64,000 bases of DNA, from positions 3,467,501 through 3,531,500 of the forward strand of contig NZ_CP133091.1 in assembly GCF_030908385.1 (NCBI RefSeq), given 5' to 3'. Under the pieces are notes generated by a model. That model ran no database searches. It was not told the DNA's origin and saw nothing but the letters and a program-made list of their open reading frames with translations. Positions 1 through 8,964 of the stretch are shown one piece after another. A program made the translations under genes and the position numbers. This stretch comes from Mangrovimonas sp. YM274. GTDB lineage: Bacteria; Bacteroidota; Bacteroidia; Flavobacteriales; Flavobacteriaceae. How positions within the stretch are numbered: the first letter of the stretch is position 1; every line of letters begins with the position of its first letter.

Positions 1-57
1 TGCTTTTGTTCAAGCCCGTAGAGTCTTATAGTTTATTAAAATTTGGTAACTTTAAGT

Positions 58-2097
58 ATGAAGTTACTAAATTTTCCCATTATTAAACTTACAGTTTGCC
101 TTAGTTTAGGCATTATAGCTTCCTACTTTTATAACATTCCTTTTCAGCTTGCTGCATCTGCCACCTTTGGCGGCATAATACTGCTCATTACCCTTCACCA
201 GATTACAAAACATCAACTAGAACCTCCTGTAAGTTTTGGAATAGCCACCCTTTGCACAACCTTCTTTTTAGGAGTTCTCACCTATCATTTACACAATCAA
301 AAGAACTTTAAAGACCATTACTCAAACTTTACAAAATATGAACAAACAGCGTCCTCGCTTTTAACACTTAGAATTAGAGAATCTTTAAAACCCAACAAGT
401 ATAATGAAAAATATGTCGTAGATATTTTAACACTTGATTCTGCTCCAGTTTCTGGAACAGCTTTATTAAACGTGGCCGCAGACTCCCTTAGTCCACCATT
501 AAATATTGACGAGATTATCCTTGTCAATGCTTCACTTAACGAAATCCCCCCACCACTTAATCCCAATCAATTTAATTATAAAGCCTACTTAGAAAAACAA
601 TATATCTACCACCAAATACATACAACTACAAAAGAAATACTATCCCTCAGCTCTCAACCTCATTCTATGGTTGGATACGCTGCTCTCATAAGAGGATACA
701 TTTCAAACCAATTGGAAAACACAAAACTCCCAAAGGAGGACCTAACAATTTTAAGCGCCCTACTGCTTGGCCAACGACAACATATTAGCCAAGAAACCTA
801 CGAACAGTTTACCAAGGCAGGGGCCGTTCACATATTAGCGATATCAGGCTTACATGTAGGCATCATCTTAATCCTTCTAAATTTTCTTTTCAGACCTTTG
901 AATCATTTTTCAAAGGGGCGGCTCTTTAAAACAATCCTAACAATCCTAATACTTTGGTCCTTTGCCATCATTGCAGGCTTATCTCCTTCGGTTACAAGAG
1001 CCGTCACCATGTTTTCAGTAATAAGCATTGCTATGAACTTAAAACGCACATCAAACATATACAACACACTGGCCATTTCTGTTTTTATTATACTACTTTT
1101 CAAACCATTATTATTGTTTGATGTGGGTTTTCAATTAAGTTACGTAGCCGTTATATCCATTGTTGCCATACAACCGCTTCTTTACAAACGTTACTCGCCA
1201 AAAACCAAACTTGACAAATTAATTTGGAACACATTTACGGTAACTATAGCAGCACAATTTGGAGTGCTTCCTTTGAGCATCTATTATTTCCATCAATTTC
1301 CAATCCTATTTATAATTAGCAATTTGTTAGTCATACCTATTTTAGGGCTTATCCTGGGTTTAGGAATTATAACAATTATTCTAACTCTTCTTAAAACACC
1401 AATAAACGTAGTTACTGACGTATTCCACCTAATGGTTCACTACATGCAATCAGTTATACATTGGACCGCAGAAAAAGAAGCCTTCATCATAGAGGATATA
1501 CCTATTTCAAGTTTAATGGTCATTGCCTTCTATCTCTTTACAATTTCCTCCTTTAGGCTCGGTACCAAAATTAATTTCAGTCGTTTATCGTGGACTTTAG
1601 CTTCGGTAATTCTAATTCAAACATCATTTATCCTAAACAACCAAAACACTGGTCAAGATGCATTTGTTATCTTTCACAAAAGCAGACATAGCCTTTTGGG
1701 GTTTCATAAAAACAAGCAACTTGTAATACATCACGATTTAGACTCAACCACTATCTATCAAGAAAAACTATTAAAAAATTACACTGTAAAGAATTTCATT
1801 TCCAGCACAGATGAAGACCGCATTAAGAATTTATATACGATTAACAACAAGACTTTATTGGTGGTTGACAGTTTAGGAATTTTCAAAATACCTAAGTTAC
1901 AGCCACAGTATGTGCTTTTAAGGAATTCACCAAAGATCAACCTAAAAAGACTCATTGATTCCATCCATCCCAAACACATCATTGCCGATGGCAGCAATTA
2001 CAAATCCTACATTAAAATTTGGGAAAGCACCTGTAAAAAAGAAAAGCTCCCTTTTCACCCTACAGGCGAAAAAGGAGCTTTCATAATCACAAACTAA
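58..2097 (+). CDS. comEC: ComEC/Rec2-family competence protein
   Basis: Predicted inner-membrane channel that carries single-stranded DNA into the cytoplasm during natural transformation. The protein has hydrophobic N-terminal segments, a DUF4131-like soluble region (about residues 30-180) and the multi-helix Competence domain (about 210-490) with the family signature SGLHVG near residue 263. The C-terminal 150 residues look like a shrunken metallo-beta-lactamase-like domain without the usual HxHxDH motif, so nuclease activity from this part is not expected. I chose ATG 58. A TTG at 43 is in frame but adds only five residues. The gene converges on the thioredoxin-like gene with a 5-base gap, and its last codons contain that gene's likely terminator. 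Family assignment is confident; a role in DNA uptake is inferred from the family. Confidence 0.9.
   Translation: MKLLNFPIIKLTVCLSLGIIASYFYNIPFQLAASATFGGIILLITLHQITKHQLEPPVSFGIATLCTTFFLGVLTYHLHNQKNFKDHYSNFTKYEQTASSLLTLRIRESLKPNKYNEKYVVDILTLDSAPVSGTALLNVAADSLSPPLNIDEIILVNASLNEIPPPLNPNQFNYKAYLEKQYIYHQIHTTTKEILSLSSQPHSMVGYAALIRGYISNQLENTKLPKEDLTILSALLLGQRQHISQETYEQFTKAGAVHILAISGLHVGIILILLNFLFRPLNHFSKGRLFKTILTILILWSFAIIAGLSPSVTRAVTMFSVISIAMNLKRTSNIYNTLAISVFIILLFKPLLLFDVGFQLSYVAVISIVAIQPLLYKRYSPKTKLDKLIWNTFTVTIAAQFGVLPLSIYYFHQFPILFIISNLLVIPILGLILGLGIITIILTLLKTPINVVTDVFHLMVHYMQSVIHWTAEKEAFIIEDIPISSLMVIAFYLFTISSFRLGTKINFSRLSWTLASVILIQTSFILNNQNTGQDAFVIFHKSRHSLLGFHKNKQLVIHHDLDSTTIYQEKLLKNYTVKNFISSTDEDRIKNLYTINNKTLLVVDSLGIFKIPKLQPQYVLLRNSPKINLKRLIDSIHPKHIIADGSNYKSYIKIWESTCKKEKLPFHPTGEKGAFIITN
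2043..2081 (-). terminator. Terminator of the thioredoxin-like gene, inside comEC
   Basis: Inverted repeat with arms AAAGCTCC (2043-2050) and GGAGCTTT (2074-2081). Further pairing of CTTTT with AAAAG lies inside. Read on the minus strand the stem is followed by TTTTCTTTTTT. It sits 22 bases past the stop of the minus-strand thioredoxin-like gene, within the final codons of the plus-strand comEC. Confidence 0.6.
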
Positions 2098-2102
2098 ATA
2101 TT

Positions 2103-2651
2103 TTATCCTTTAAACTCTGGCGTAAACGCATTGTAATAAGCATTGAAATCTTCCTGAGATTTCATATTGACATGCTCATCGGAGTTGAAAAGTTTCAAAT
2201 ACAATTCCAATTGCTGTGGCTTTTGATACCCTCTAATTGGGGCTAACACCTTCCCTTCTTCATCAAAAAATACAATGGTTGGATAGGCGCTCACTTTCAG
2301 ATACATGGTTAAATCGTGCACACTGTTGCGTCTATTGGTTAATGCCGGGTCGTAATTATTATTAAAAAAGGTTTTACCGTCATAGTTTACGGTTTCGTTG
2401 CCTTCCGCATTAAATTTTACCGCATAATAATTTTCATTTACAAAGTTTACCACATCAGGATTATGAAAGGTGTTTTTATCCAACATTTTACAAGGACCAC
2501 ACCAGTTGGTGTACACATCCATCATAATCTTTTTCGGGTTCTTTTTTTGTAACTGAAGTGCCTCTTCCATAGACACCCATTGAATTTCCTGAGCAATACC
2601 ACTAACAGAAGTTAACACTGCCAATAGCACAATATATCCTAGTTTTTTCAT
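2103..2651 (-). CDS. Exported thioredoxin-family protein
   Basis: 182-residue secreted thioredoxin-like protein. An N-terminal signal peptide (hydrophobic to about residue 18, ending SGIAQ) precedes a thioredoxin fold with the redox motif WCGPC at residues 50-54. A cis-proline-type turn (SAYPT) follows further on. Bacteroidota proteins of this type (DUF255/thioredoxin_7-like) are periplasmic thiol-disulfide enzymes; the substrate is unknown. The gene is monocistronic, bounded upstream by the terminator of the POT operon and downstream by a hairpin within comEC. Both active-site cysteines are present, so redox activity is likely. Confidence 0.85.
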   Translation of the reverse strand: MKKLGYIVLLAVLTSVSGIAQEIQWVSMEEALQLQKKNPKKIMMDVYTNWCGPCKMLDKNTFHNPDVVNFVNENYYAVKFNAEGNETVNYDGKTFFNNNYDPALTNRRNSVHDLTMYLKVSAYPTIVFFDEEGKVLAPIRGYQKPQQLELYLKLFNSDEHVNMKSQEDFNAYYNAFTPEFKG

Positions 2652-2687
2652 AAATCCTTTGTTGTATTAATTCCTTCTAACTTACAA

Positions 2688-2713
2688 AAAATGCTCCTCG
2701 TAAGGAGCATTTT
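2688..2713 (-). terminator. Terminator of the POT transporter operon
   Basis: Perfect 8-bp stem ATGCTCCT (2691-2698) / AGGAGCAT (2703-2710) with loop CGTA. It is flanked by A and T runs that give a six-T tract on the minus strand. It lies 25 bases after the stop of the 702-residue transporter. Confidence 0.8.
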
Positions 2714-2738
2714 ACAGTTAATTTAACTTTTTTATCGA

Positions 2739-4847
2739 TTATCGCACCCCGTGCATTAGTTTTTTAAGAAGTGGGTTTAAGGCAAATACCAATACTCCAG
2801 CAACCATAGGCACAATGGTAAATATCAAAAAGAATGTTGACAAGCTATAGGCTTCTGTAATATTCTCAATCTGACCACCCAATACAGCTGCTAATTTGTT
2901 ACCAATAGCAATTGCCAAATACCACATTCCGAACATTAAAGCAATCATTCTTGCCGGCACCAATTTACTCACATAGGACAATCCTACTGGAGACAAACAG
3001 AGTTCTCCCAAGGTATGAAACAGATAGGCCAAGATCAACCAAATCATGCTCACCTTCATGGTACCTTCAACCCCACTGGCTCCCCATGCTAGAAGTCCAA
3101 ATCCTACCCCCATAATGATTAAACCAAGAGCGTACTTTGCAGCTGCCGATGGATTGTATTTACTCTCCCACCATTTTGAAAAGAACGATGCAAATACAAT
3201 TATAAAAAATGAATTAAGAATACTAAACCAAGAAACAGTAATCTCAACCTCACTGTCCTTAATTTGAGCTACTTTAGCCTTTACCACAGAGGAGTCTCTA
3301 TTTAAAGATTTAGCCTGCAACCTTACCGTTTCCAAACGCTCTGCATCTAAGTACCCAAAAGCAGTTCCTTCATTGTTTTTACTTATCATGTGGATTTCAT
3401 CTCCCAAAGCAAACTCAATTGGTTCAGCAATAGAAACGGTGCGTTCTACTACCTTATCCGTATCTGCTACTTTGGTTTCCTCACCTATGGCGATATATTT
3501 AAATTGCAATTCTCCCTTTTCATCTTTCATTTGCACGCCATTGTCATCTAATACAGGGCGCTCTATAGCCATATAGTTTACATCATATGCAGTTGTGTTA
3601 AAATCTCTGTTCAACATCCAACCAACGATACCCCACATAAAGACAAAACATATAACCAATACAATGTTGGATCCCGGTATTTTCTTGAACGTTTTTTTCC
3701 AAAGTAAAATCAGCACCCAAGAAATGATCATTAATGGCACTACAGTCAGTAAAGTATTGACAATATTAAATGTTGTGGCAGCCCCACCACTTAGCATTCT
3801 ATCCACATTATCTCTAGCAAAAATAACCAAGGAAGAGGCCCCTTGCTCAAAAGACAACCAGAAAAACACAGTAAAAAAGGCAAAAATGATAAAGGCAAAC
3901 ATACGGTCTCTCACGACAGGTGTATAACGCATGATACGACCAATAACCAATATTAAGAACAATACCAATGCAAATAAAATTGCAGTATACTGCCCTTCTA
4001 AATCCCCCATCTTAAACGCCGAGAACATATCTATTCCCGCAATTTTAGACATAGGGTCATTGATGGCATATCCAAGCCCGATTACCGAACAAACCACTAT
4101 CAATATTTTATCTAAAACAGTAAATGGATTCTCTTTACCAACATTAGCTTCTTCCCCAAGGTCTTCTGATTTTTGCTCTGTAGCTTCAAGAGCCTTTTGT
4201 TCTTTGGAAGGTTTTGCTCCAATAGCTCCAAACAACTTTCCGGAAAAACCAAACTGAAGTGTCCCCAACAACATGAATACACCTGCCAACCCAAATCCAT
4301 AAGACCATCCAATTTTTTCTGCCAGATACCCACAAAGCATCATTCCAAAAAAGGCCCCGGCGTTAACCCCCATGTAGAAAATTGTATAAGCCCCATCCTT
4401 TTTCTCAGGATTATCTTTATACATCCCAGAAATAATTGAAGTAATATTAGGTTTGAAAAATCCAGTTCCTATCACCAAAAGGGCAAGCCCCAAATACAGA
4501 GAAAATTCAGTTTCCAAAGCCATGGAAGCATGACCCAGCGTCATAATTAATGCCCCAATAATAACCGCCCAACGATAACCGGTGATTTTGTCGGCAACAA
4601 TTCCCCCAACAATTGGAGTGATATAAAGTAACATGGCATAAGTTCCAAAAAGCGCCCCTGCATTTTCAACAGACCACTCCCAACCTGGATTGTACCCAAT
4701 CAATGCCATGGTCAAGAAATTTACCAAAAGTACACGCATCCCGTAGAAAGAAAAACGCTCCCACATTTCGGTAAAAAAAAGTACAAACAATCCTGCTGGG
4801 TGCCCTAGCACCTTATCCTTAAAAAGATTTTCAATATCCGTATTCAT
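2739..4847 (-). CDS. POT-family peptide transporter with large extracytoplasmic insert
   Basis: Proton-coupled oligopeptide transporter of the major facilitator superfamily, predicted to import di- and tripeptides across the inner membrane. The helix-1 signature ExxER is at E27, E30 and R31 (in TEMWERF), and the second POT motif GTGFFKPN is near residues 127-134. At 702 residues it is about 200 longer than usual. A soluble segment (about residues 413-538) rich in acidic and beta-prone sequence lies between two late helices, where the neighbouring 510-residue POT protein has only a short loop. A shorter charged linker also occurs at about 208-245. It is the second gene of a two-gene minus-strand operon, 41 bases after the first transporter. 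Substrate range is inferred from the family. Confidence 0.92.
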   Translation of the reverse strand: MNTDIENLFKDKVLGHPAGLFVLFFTEMWERFSFYGMRVLLVNFLTMALIGYNPGWEWSVENAGALFGTYAMLLYITPIVGGIVADKITGYRWAVIIGALIMTLGHASMALETEFSLYLGLALLVIGTGFFKPNITSIISGMYKDNPEKKDGAYTIFYMGVNAGAFFGMMLCGYLAEKIGWSYGFGLAGVFMLLGTLQFGFSGKLFGAIGAKPSKEQKALEATEQKSEDLGEEANVGKENPFTVLDKILIVVCSVIGLGYAINDPMSKIAGIDMFSAFKMGDLEGQYTAILFALVLFLILVIGRIMRYTPVVRDRMFAFIIFAFFTVFFWLSFEQGASSLVIFARDNVDRMLSGGAATTFNIVNTLLTVVPLMIISWVLILLWKKTFKKIPGSNIVLVICFVFMWGIVGWMLNRDFNTTAYDVNYMAIERPVLDDNGVQMKDEKGELQFKYIAIGEETKVADTDKVVERTVSIAEPIEFALGDEIHMISKNNEGTAFGYLDAERLETVRLQAKSLNRDSSVVKAKVAQIKDSEVEITVSWFSILNSFFIIVFASFFSKWWESKYNPSAAAKYALGLIIMGVGFGLLAWGASGVEGTMKVSMIWLILAYLFHTLGELCLSPVGLSYVSKLVPARMIALMFGMWYLAIAIGNKLAAVLGGQIENITEAYSLSTFFLIFTIVPMVAGVLVFALNPLLKKLMHGVR

Positions 4848-4888
4848 ATGTAATTTTAGCTTAGTATAGTTTGGTCTAACGAGAAGGC

Positions 4889-6421
4889 TTAAGCCTCATC
4901 GCTATGCATCATTCTTTCATTATCCTCAGCACCGTGCGTCAAGCGTTTCAACGGCTTTAAAACAAGTATAAACAACGTTCCAACAATGATTGTGAAAATT
5001 AAAATCCCCAAGAACACGGTGTATTCACCAAAATCACTTGCGGACTCTCCAACAATCCCTGCTACTTTACTTCCCAATCCTGTGGCAGCAAAGTAAACCC
5101 CCATCATTAATGAGGCATATTTTACCGGCGTTAATTTTGTAATAAAAGACAAGGCCACAGGTGATAGACATAACTCCCCTATTGTATGAAACAAATAAGC
5201 CATTACCAACCAAAGCATGCTCGAAGTTCCTGATTTTTCAAATTGCATCGCAGCAAACACCATGAACAGGAATCCGAAGCCCATAATGATGATACCCAAA
5301 GCCATTTTAAACAATGACGAGGCTTCTTTTCCTTTCAATTTACGTTTGGCCCAAACAGACGCTACAATAGTTGCAAAAATGATGATAAAACCAGCATTCA
5401 AACTTTGGAACATGATTGTTGGAATTTCCATTCCCAACAACATACGATCTGTTTTCGTATCAGTATATAAATTCATCAAACCACCTGCCTGCTCGAAGGC
5501 TCCCCAAAACACGATTACCATGATAAATGACAACAACAGTACCAGGAAACGGTCTTTAAAAACCTGCGAATCCAATTCTTTATAAATCATCATTAATAAA
5601 GCTGTAATGGCAGTAAGGAAGATAAATAGCAAACCATAGGCCCACCCCAAGGCATACCATCCGTAAAAAGAAACCAATAATAGAACCAAGGTGATTACCA
5701 ATTGTTTTGGAGAACTTCCCAATTTACCATACAATTCACCATATGAAATCTCATCAGCTGAACCAGTACTAGGTTCATGATTTCCAACCTGCGACAAGTA
5801 TTTTTGTCCGTATAAATAATTCAATAATCCCAATAGCATCACAATTCCAGCCAATCCAAAACCTGCATGCCAGCCATAGAACTTAACGACAATTCCAACA
5901 ATAAGTGTTGCCAATAAAGACCCTAAATTAATCCCAATATAGAAAATACTGAATCCTTTATCTCGACGGATATCCCCTTCTTTATAAAGTCCTCCAACCA
6001 TTGTGGATATATTTGGTTTCAATAAGCCCACCCCAAGAATCACGAGGCCAAGACCTGTATAAAAAGCCCAGGTATCTGTAAGCACCAGAACGCCATGCCC
6101 GAGACAGAGTATTATTGCGCCCCACAATACGGCTTTCTTTTGCCCGATTAACTTATCGGCAATCATTCCACCCGGAATGGACATTACATACACCAACATG
6201 GTGTACCATCCATAAAGCGCCAAAGCTTCTTGACTTGTCCAACCTAAACCAGCACCTCTTGGATCGTCTCCCAAAGCGGAAGCTGTCATATATAGTACCA
6301 ATATGGCTCTCATACCGTAATATGAAAAACGTTCCCACATTTCTGTAAGGAACAATATGTAAAGACCTATCGGTTGTCCAAAAAGTTCTTTTTGGTGCGG
6401 TTTTAAAGTTGTACTCGACAT
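4889..6421 (-). CDS. POT-family peptide transporter
   Basis: 510-residue proton-dependent di/tripeptide importer of the usual POT length. The N-terminal helix carries the ExxERxxxYG signature (EMWERFSYYGMR), and a conserved GLLKPNIS segment follows near residue 132. About 12-14 hydrophobic segments are visible. It is the first gene of the operon with the 702-residue POT protein, and the two are clearly homologous (shared EMWERFS and GELCLSPV motifs). This suggests tandem duplication followed by acquisition of the insert in the second copy. Confidence 0.93.
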   Translation of the reverse strand: MSSTTLKPHQKELFGQPIGLYILFLTEMWERFSYYGMRAILVLYMTASALGDDPRGAGLGWTSQEALALYGWYTMLVYVMSIPGGMIADKLIGQKKAVLWGAIILCLGHGVLVLTDTWAFYTGLGLVILGVGLLKPNISTMVGGLYKEGDIRRDKGFSIFYIGINLGSLLATLIVGIVVKFYGWHAGFGLAGIVMLLGLLNYLYGQKYLSQVGNHEPSTGSADEISYGELYGKLGSSPKQLVITLVLLLVSFYGWYALGWAYGLLFIFLTAITALLMMIYKELDSQVFKDRFLVLLLSFIMVIVFWGAFEQAGGLMNLYTDTKTDRMLLGMEIPTIMFQSLNAGFIIIFATIVASVWAKRKLKGKEASSLFKMALGIIIMGFGFLFMVFAAMQFEKSGTSSMLWLVMAYLFHTIGELCLSPVALSFITKLTPVKYASLMMGVYFAATGLGSKVAGIVGESASDFGEYTVFLGILIFTIIVGTLFILVLKPLKRLTHGAEDNERMMHSDEA

Positions 6422-6622
6422 AATTTTAGTATTAATTACAAACTATTAGTTAATTCATTGATTTTAAGCAAGAAACAACATCCCCGTTAGGGAGCAGGAT
6501 GTGTAACTCTAAATTTTTGACAAAATATTGCCAAGTTTACTAAAAATAAAGCAAAAAGCCATCAGTATTAACAGATAAATCAGTATTGCCAGTCATCGCC
6601 TGAATATTATCGCTTATAATAG

Positions 6623-6630
6623 TATCTTTG
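6623..6630 (+). promoter_or_regulatory. Bacteroidota -7 box before HMG-CoA reductase
   Basis: TATCTTTG matches the -7 consensus TAnnTTTG. No good TTTG -33 box is present 19 bases upstream. A start of transcription a few bases downstream would fall after the in-frame GTG at 6632, supporting ATG 6650 as the translation start. Confidence 0.45.
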
Positions 6631-6649
6631 CGTGTTAAAACATGACCTG

Positions 6650-7966
6650 ATGAGTAAAACGATTTCCGGTTTTTCCAAACTGTCCAAGTCCAAAAAAATT
6701 GATTGGATTGTAGAGACCTACTTTTCAAATAAGGAAGCTGCCAAAACAGTTCTAAAACAATATTGGAACTCCAATGACAAGCTACAGCAGCTGCATGATG
6801 AGTTTATAGAAAATACTATTTCCAACTATTATCTGCCTTTAGGAGTAGCCCCTAACTTTATCATCAATGGCAAAACCTATACCATCCCGATGGCCATTGA
6901 AGAAAGTTCGGTAGTAGCAGCAGCAAGTAAAGCGGCTAAGTTTTGGGCAAGCCGAGGTGGTTTTAAAACCAAAGTTATTTCGACTACAAAAATAGGTCAG
7001 GTCCACTTCCATTTTAATGGGGAATTGGAAACCCTTCAAAATTATTTTGAATGGGTAAAACCAAAACTTTTAGAAGCCACAAAGCCTATTACCAAAAACA
7101 TGGAAAACCGTGGTGGAGGTATCCTTGACATTGAGTTACGAGACAAAAGCGACACTTTGGAAGGCTATTTTCAATTGCATGCTACTTTTGAAACCTTGGA
7201 TGCAATGGGCGCCAATTTTATCAATTCCTGTTTGGAGCAATTTGCCAAGACTTTTGTTGCGGAGATTGCCAATTTCGAAGTCTTAGCCAATACAGATTTT
7301 GACATTCAAATTGTGATGAGCATCCTCTCTAATTATGTTCCCGATTGTTTGGTAAAAGCCGAAGTAAGTTGCAACATAGAGGACTTACAAGAAGACCCCT
7401 CCATACCCGCTGACGAATTTGCTCAAAAATTCATCCAAGCTGTGAAGATAGCCGAAATAGAACCCTTTAGAGCTGTAACCCATAACAAAGGTATCATGAA
7501 CGGTATCGACGCTGTGGTATTGGCTACCGGGAATGATTTTAGAGCGGTTGAAGCCTGTGTTCATGCTTACGCTGCAAGAAATGGACAATACAGCAGCCTT
7601 ACCCACGCCAGCATTGAAAATGGCATTTTTAAATTTTGGATAGAAATCCCCCTTGCCCTAGGAACTGTTGGCGGGCTAACAAGCCTACACCCTTTGGTAA
7701 AATTAGCCTTGGAGATGTTACACAAACCATCGGCTAAAGAGTTGATGCAAATTGTGGCTGTGGCTGGTTTAGCTCAAAACTTTGCAGCATTACGATCGCT
7801 GACAACAACAGGAATTCAAGAGGGCCACATGAAAATGCATTTAATGAATATTTTAAATCAATTTGAAGCAACCAATGAAGAAAAAGCTAAGTTGGTAGAA
7901 CACTTTAAAACCAATGTAGTGACACATAGCGCCGTAGTTGAAGCTTTGAATAACCTAAGACAATAA
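6650..7966 (+). CDS. mvaA: Hydroxymethylglutaryl-CoA reductase, class II (degradative type)
   Basis: Converts HMG-CoA to mevalonate, the committed step of the mevalonate route to isoprenoids. Class II signatures are visible: EESSVVAAASKAAK (catalytic Glu region, about residues 84-97), DAMGANFIN, HNKGIMNGI (catalytic Lys), ATGNDFRA (catalytic Asp) and QEGHMKMH (catalytic His). About 438 residues, the normal class II length. ATG 6650 was chosen over the in-frame GTG at 6632 because a -7 promoter box ends at 6630. A GHMP kinase follows after 2 bases, so the two are co-transcribed. Class II enzymes can run in either direction, but the kinase partner points to biosynthesis here. Confidence 0.95.
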   Translation: MSKTISGFSKLSKSKKIDWIVETYFSNKEAAKTVLKQYWNSNDKLQQLHDEFIENTISNYYLPLGVAPNFIINGKTYTIPMAIEESSVVAAASKAAKFWASRGGFKTKVISTTKIGQVHFHFNGELETLQNYFEWVKPKLLEATKPITKNMENRGGGILDIELRDKSDTLEGYFQLHATFETLDAMGANFINSCLEQFAKTFVAEIANFEVLANTDFDIQIVMSILSNYVPDCLVKAEVSCNIEDLQEDPSIPADEFAQKFIQAVKIAEIEPFRAVTHNKGIMNGIDAVVLATGNDFRAVEACVHAYAARNGQYSSLTHASIENGIFKFWIEIPLALGTVGGLTSLHPLVKLALEMLHKPSAKELMQIVAVAGLAQNFAALRSLTTTGIQEGHMKMHLMNILNQFEATNEEKAKLVEHFKTNVVTHSAVVEALNNLRQ

Positions 7967-7968
7967 AC

Positions 7969-8892
7969 GTGGATTCCTTTAAGCATTATAGTCACGGCAA
8001 ACTATTACTAACCGGGGAATATGTAGTTTTAGATGGTGCTTTATCCTTAGCTATACCAACTAAATTTGGACAAGCTCTGAAGGTAAAACCTATTGAGAAA
8101 CCAGTCGTTTATTGGAAAAGTATCGATTACCAAGGCAAGCTATGGTTTGAGGCCACTTTCAAAGTTGAAAACAATCAAATAAAATCTATTCAGCATACTA
8201 ATCAAAATATCAATGAGCGTCTGATACAGATTTTAAACACTGCTAAAAAATTAAACCCTGAATTTCTAGACACTACTAATGGATTTGAAATAACAACTTC
8301 ACTAGAATTCCCAAACGATTGGGGGCTTGGCACCTCTTCTACATTACTTAACAGCATTTCAAAATGGGCAAATGTAGATGCTTACAAACTATTGGAAGCG
8401 ACTTTTGGTGGTAGTGGTTACGATATAGCCTGTGCCAGTCATGAGACACCCATTCTGTACCAGTTAAAAACCCATTTAAAAGAAAGGACAGTAGCACCTG
8501 TAAGCTTTCATCCTAATTTCACCTCCCATTTGTACTTTGTACACCTTAACCAAAAGCAAAACAGTAGACAAGGCATAGCCCATTACAAAGCAAACAGAGG
8601 TGAAAATTCTCATGCTATTTCGGAGATTAGTGCCCTAACCAAACAGTTTTTAGAATGCAACAGCCTATCTGAATTTGAATCCCTTATCGAAGCTCATGAA
8701 AGCATTATCTCCAAACTCACCAAACAGACAACAGTAAAAGAGCGTTTATTTTGTGATTTTAAAGGTACTGTTAAGAGTTTAGGCGCATGGGGGGGTGATT
8801 TCGTAATGCTTACCTCTGAAATTGATCCTAGACCTTATTTAACCTCTAAAGGTTTTAAGACGATCTTATCTTTTTCAGAAATGATTCTTTAA
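7969..8892 (+). CDS. GYDIA-family GHMP kinase (mevalonate pathway)
   Basis: 307-residue small-molecule kinase of the GHMP superfamily. The N-terminal GKLLLTGEYVVLDGA, the glycine-rich ATP loop GLGTSSTLLNS and the family-naming motif GYDIA (in GGSGYDIACA) are all visible. It starts with GTG two bases after the HMG-CoA reductase stop. This Bacteroidota family sits regularly with mevalonate genes. A separate mevalonate kinase-like gene lies at 53153-54082 and a decarboxylase at 54120-55202, so this protein is the best candidate in the window for the remaining (phosphomevalonate) kinase step. That specific role is inference; it could instead phosphorylate mevalonate. Confidence 0.85.
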   Translation: MDSFKHYSHGKLLLTGEYVVLDGALSLAIPTKFGQALKVKPIEKPVVYWKSIDYQGKLWFEATFKVENNQIKSIQHTNQNINERLIQILNTAKKLNPEFLDTTNGFEITTSLEFPNDWGLGTSSTLLNSISKWANVDAYKLLEATFGGSGYDIACASHETPILYQLKTHLKERTVAPVSFHPNFTSHLYFVHLNQKQNSRQGIAHYKANRGENSHAISEISALTKQFLECNSLSEFESLIEAHESIISKLTKQTTVKERLFCDFKGTVKSLGAWGGDFVMLTSEIDPRPYLTSKGFKTILSFSEMIL

Positions 8893-8913
8893 TCCACCAT
8901 AACATTTATAAAT

Positions 8914-8947
8914 AAAAAAGCTCCACTAATTAGTGGAGCTTTTTTTT
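8914..8947. terminator. Bidirectional terminator between the GHMP kinase and ppiD
   Basis: Perfect 22-base palindrome AGCTCCACTAATTAGTGGAGCT (8919-8940) with an A run on the left and a T run of 8 on the right. It works as an intrinsic terminator in both directions between two convergent genes. Confidence 0.9.
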
Positions 8948-8964
8948 GCTTAAGGGCTAAATCA

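Noticed and set aside
1-57. Possible end of an upstream gene
   Set aside because: Two frames run in from the window edge, one stopping at 29-31 and one at 82-84. Too short to decide whether either is real.
6478-6502. Weak hairpin ACATCC / GGATGT in the leader of the POT operon
   Set aside because: Only 6 bp with a long loop and no T tract; no known regulatory motif.
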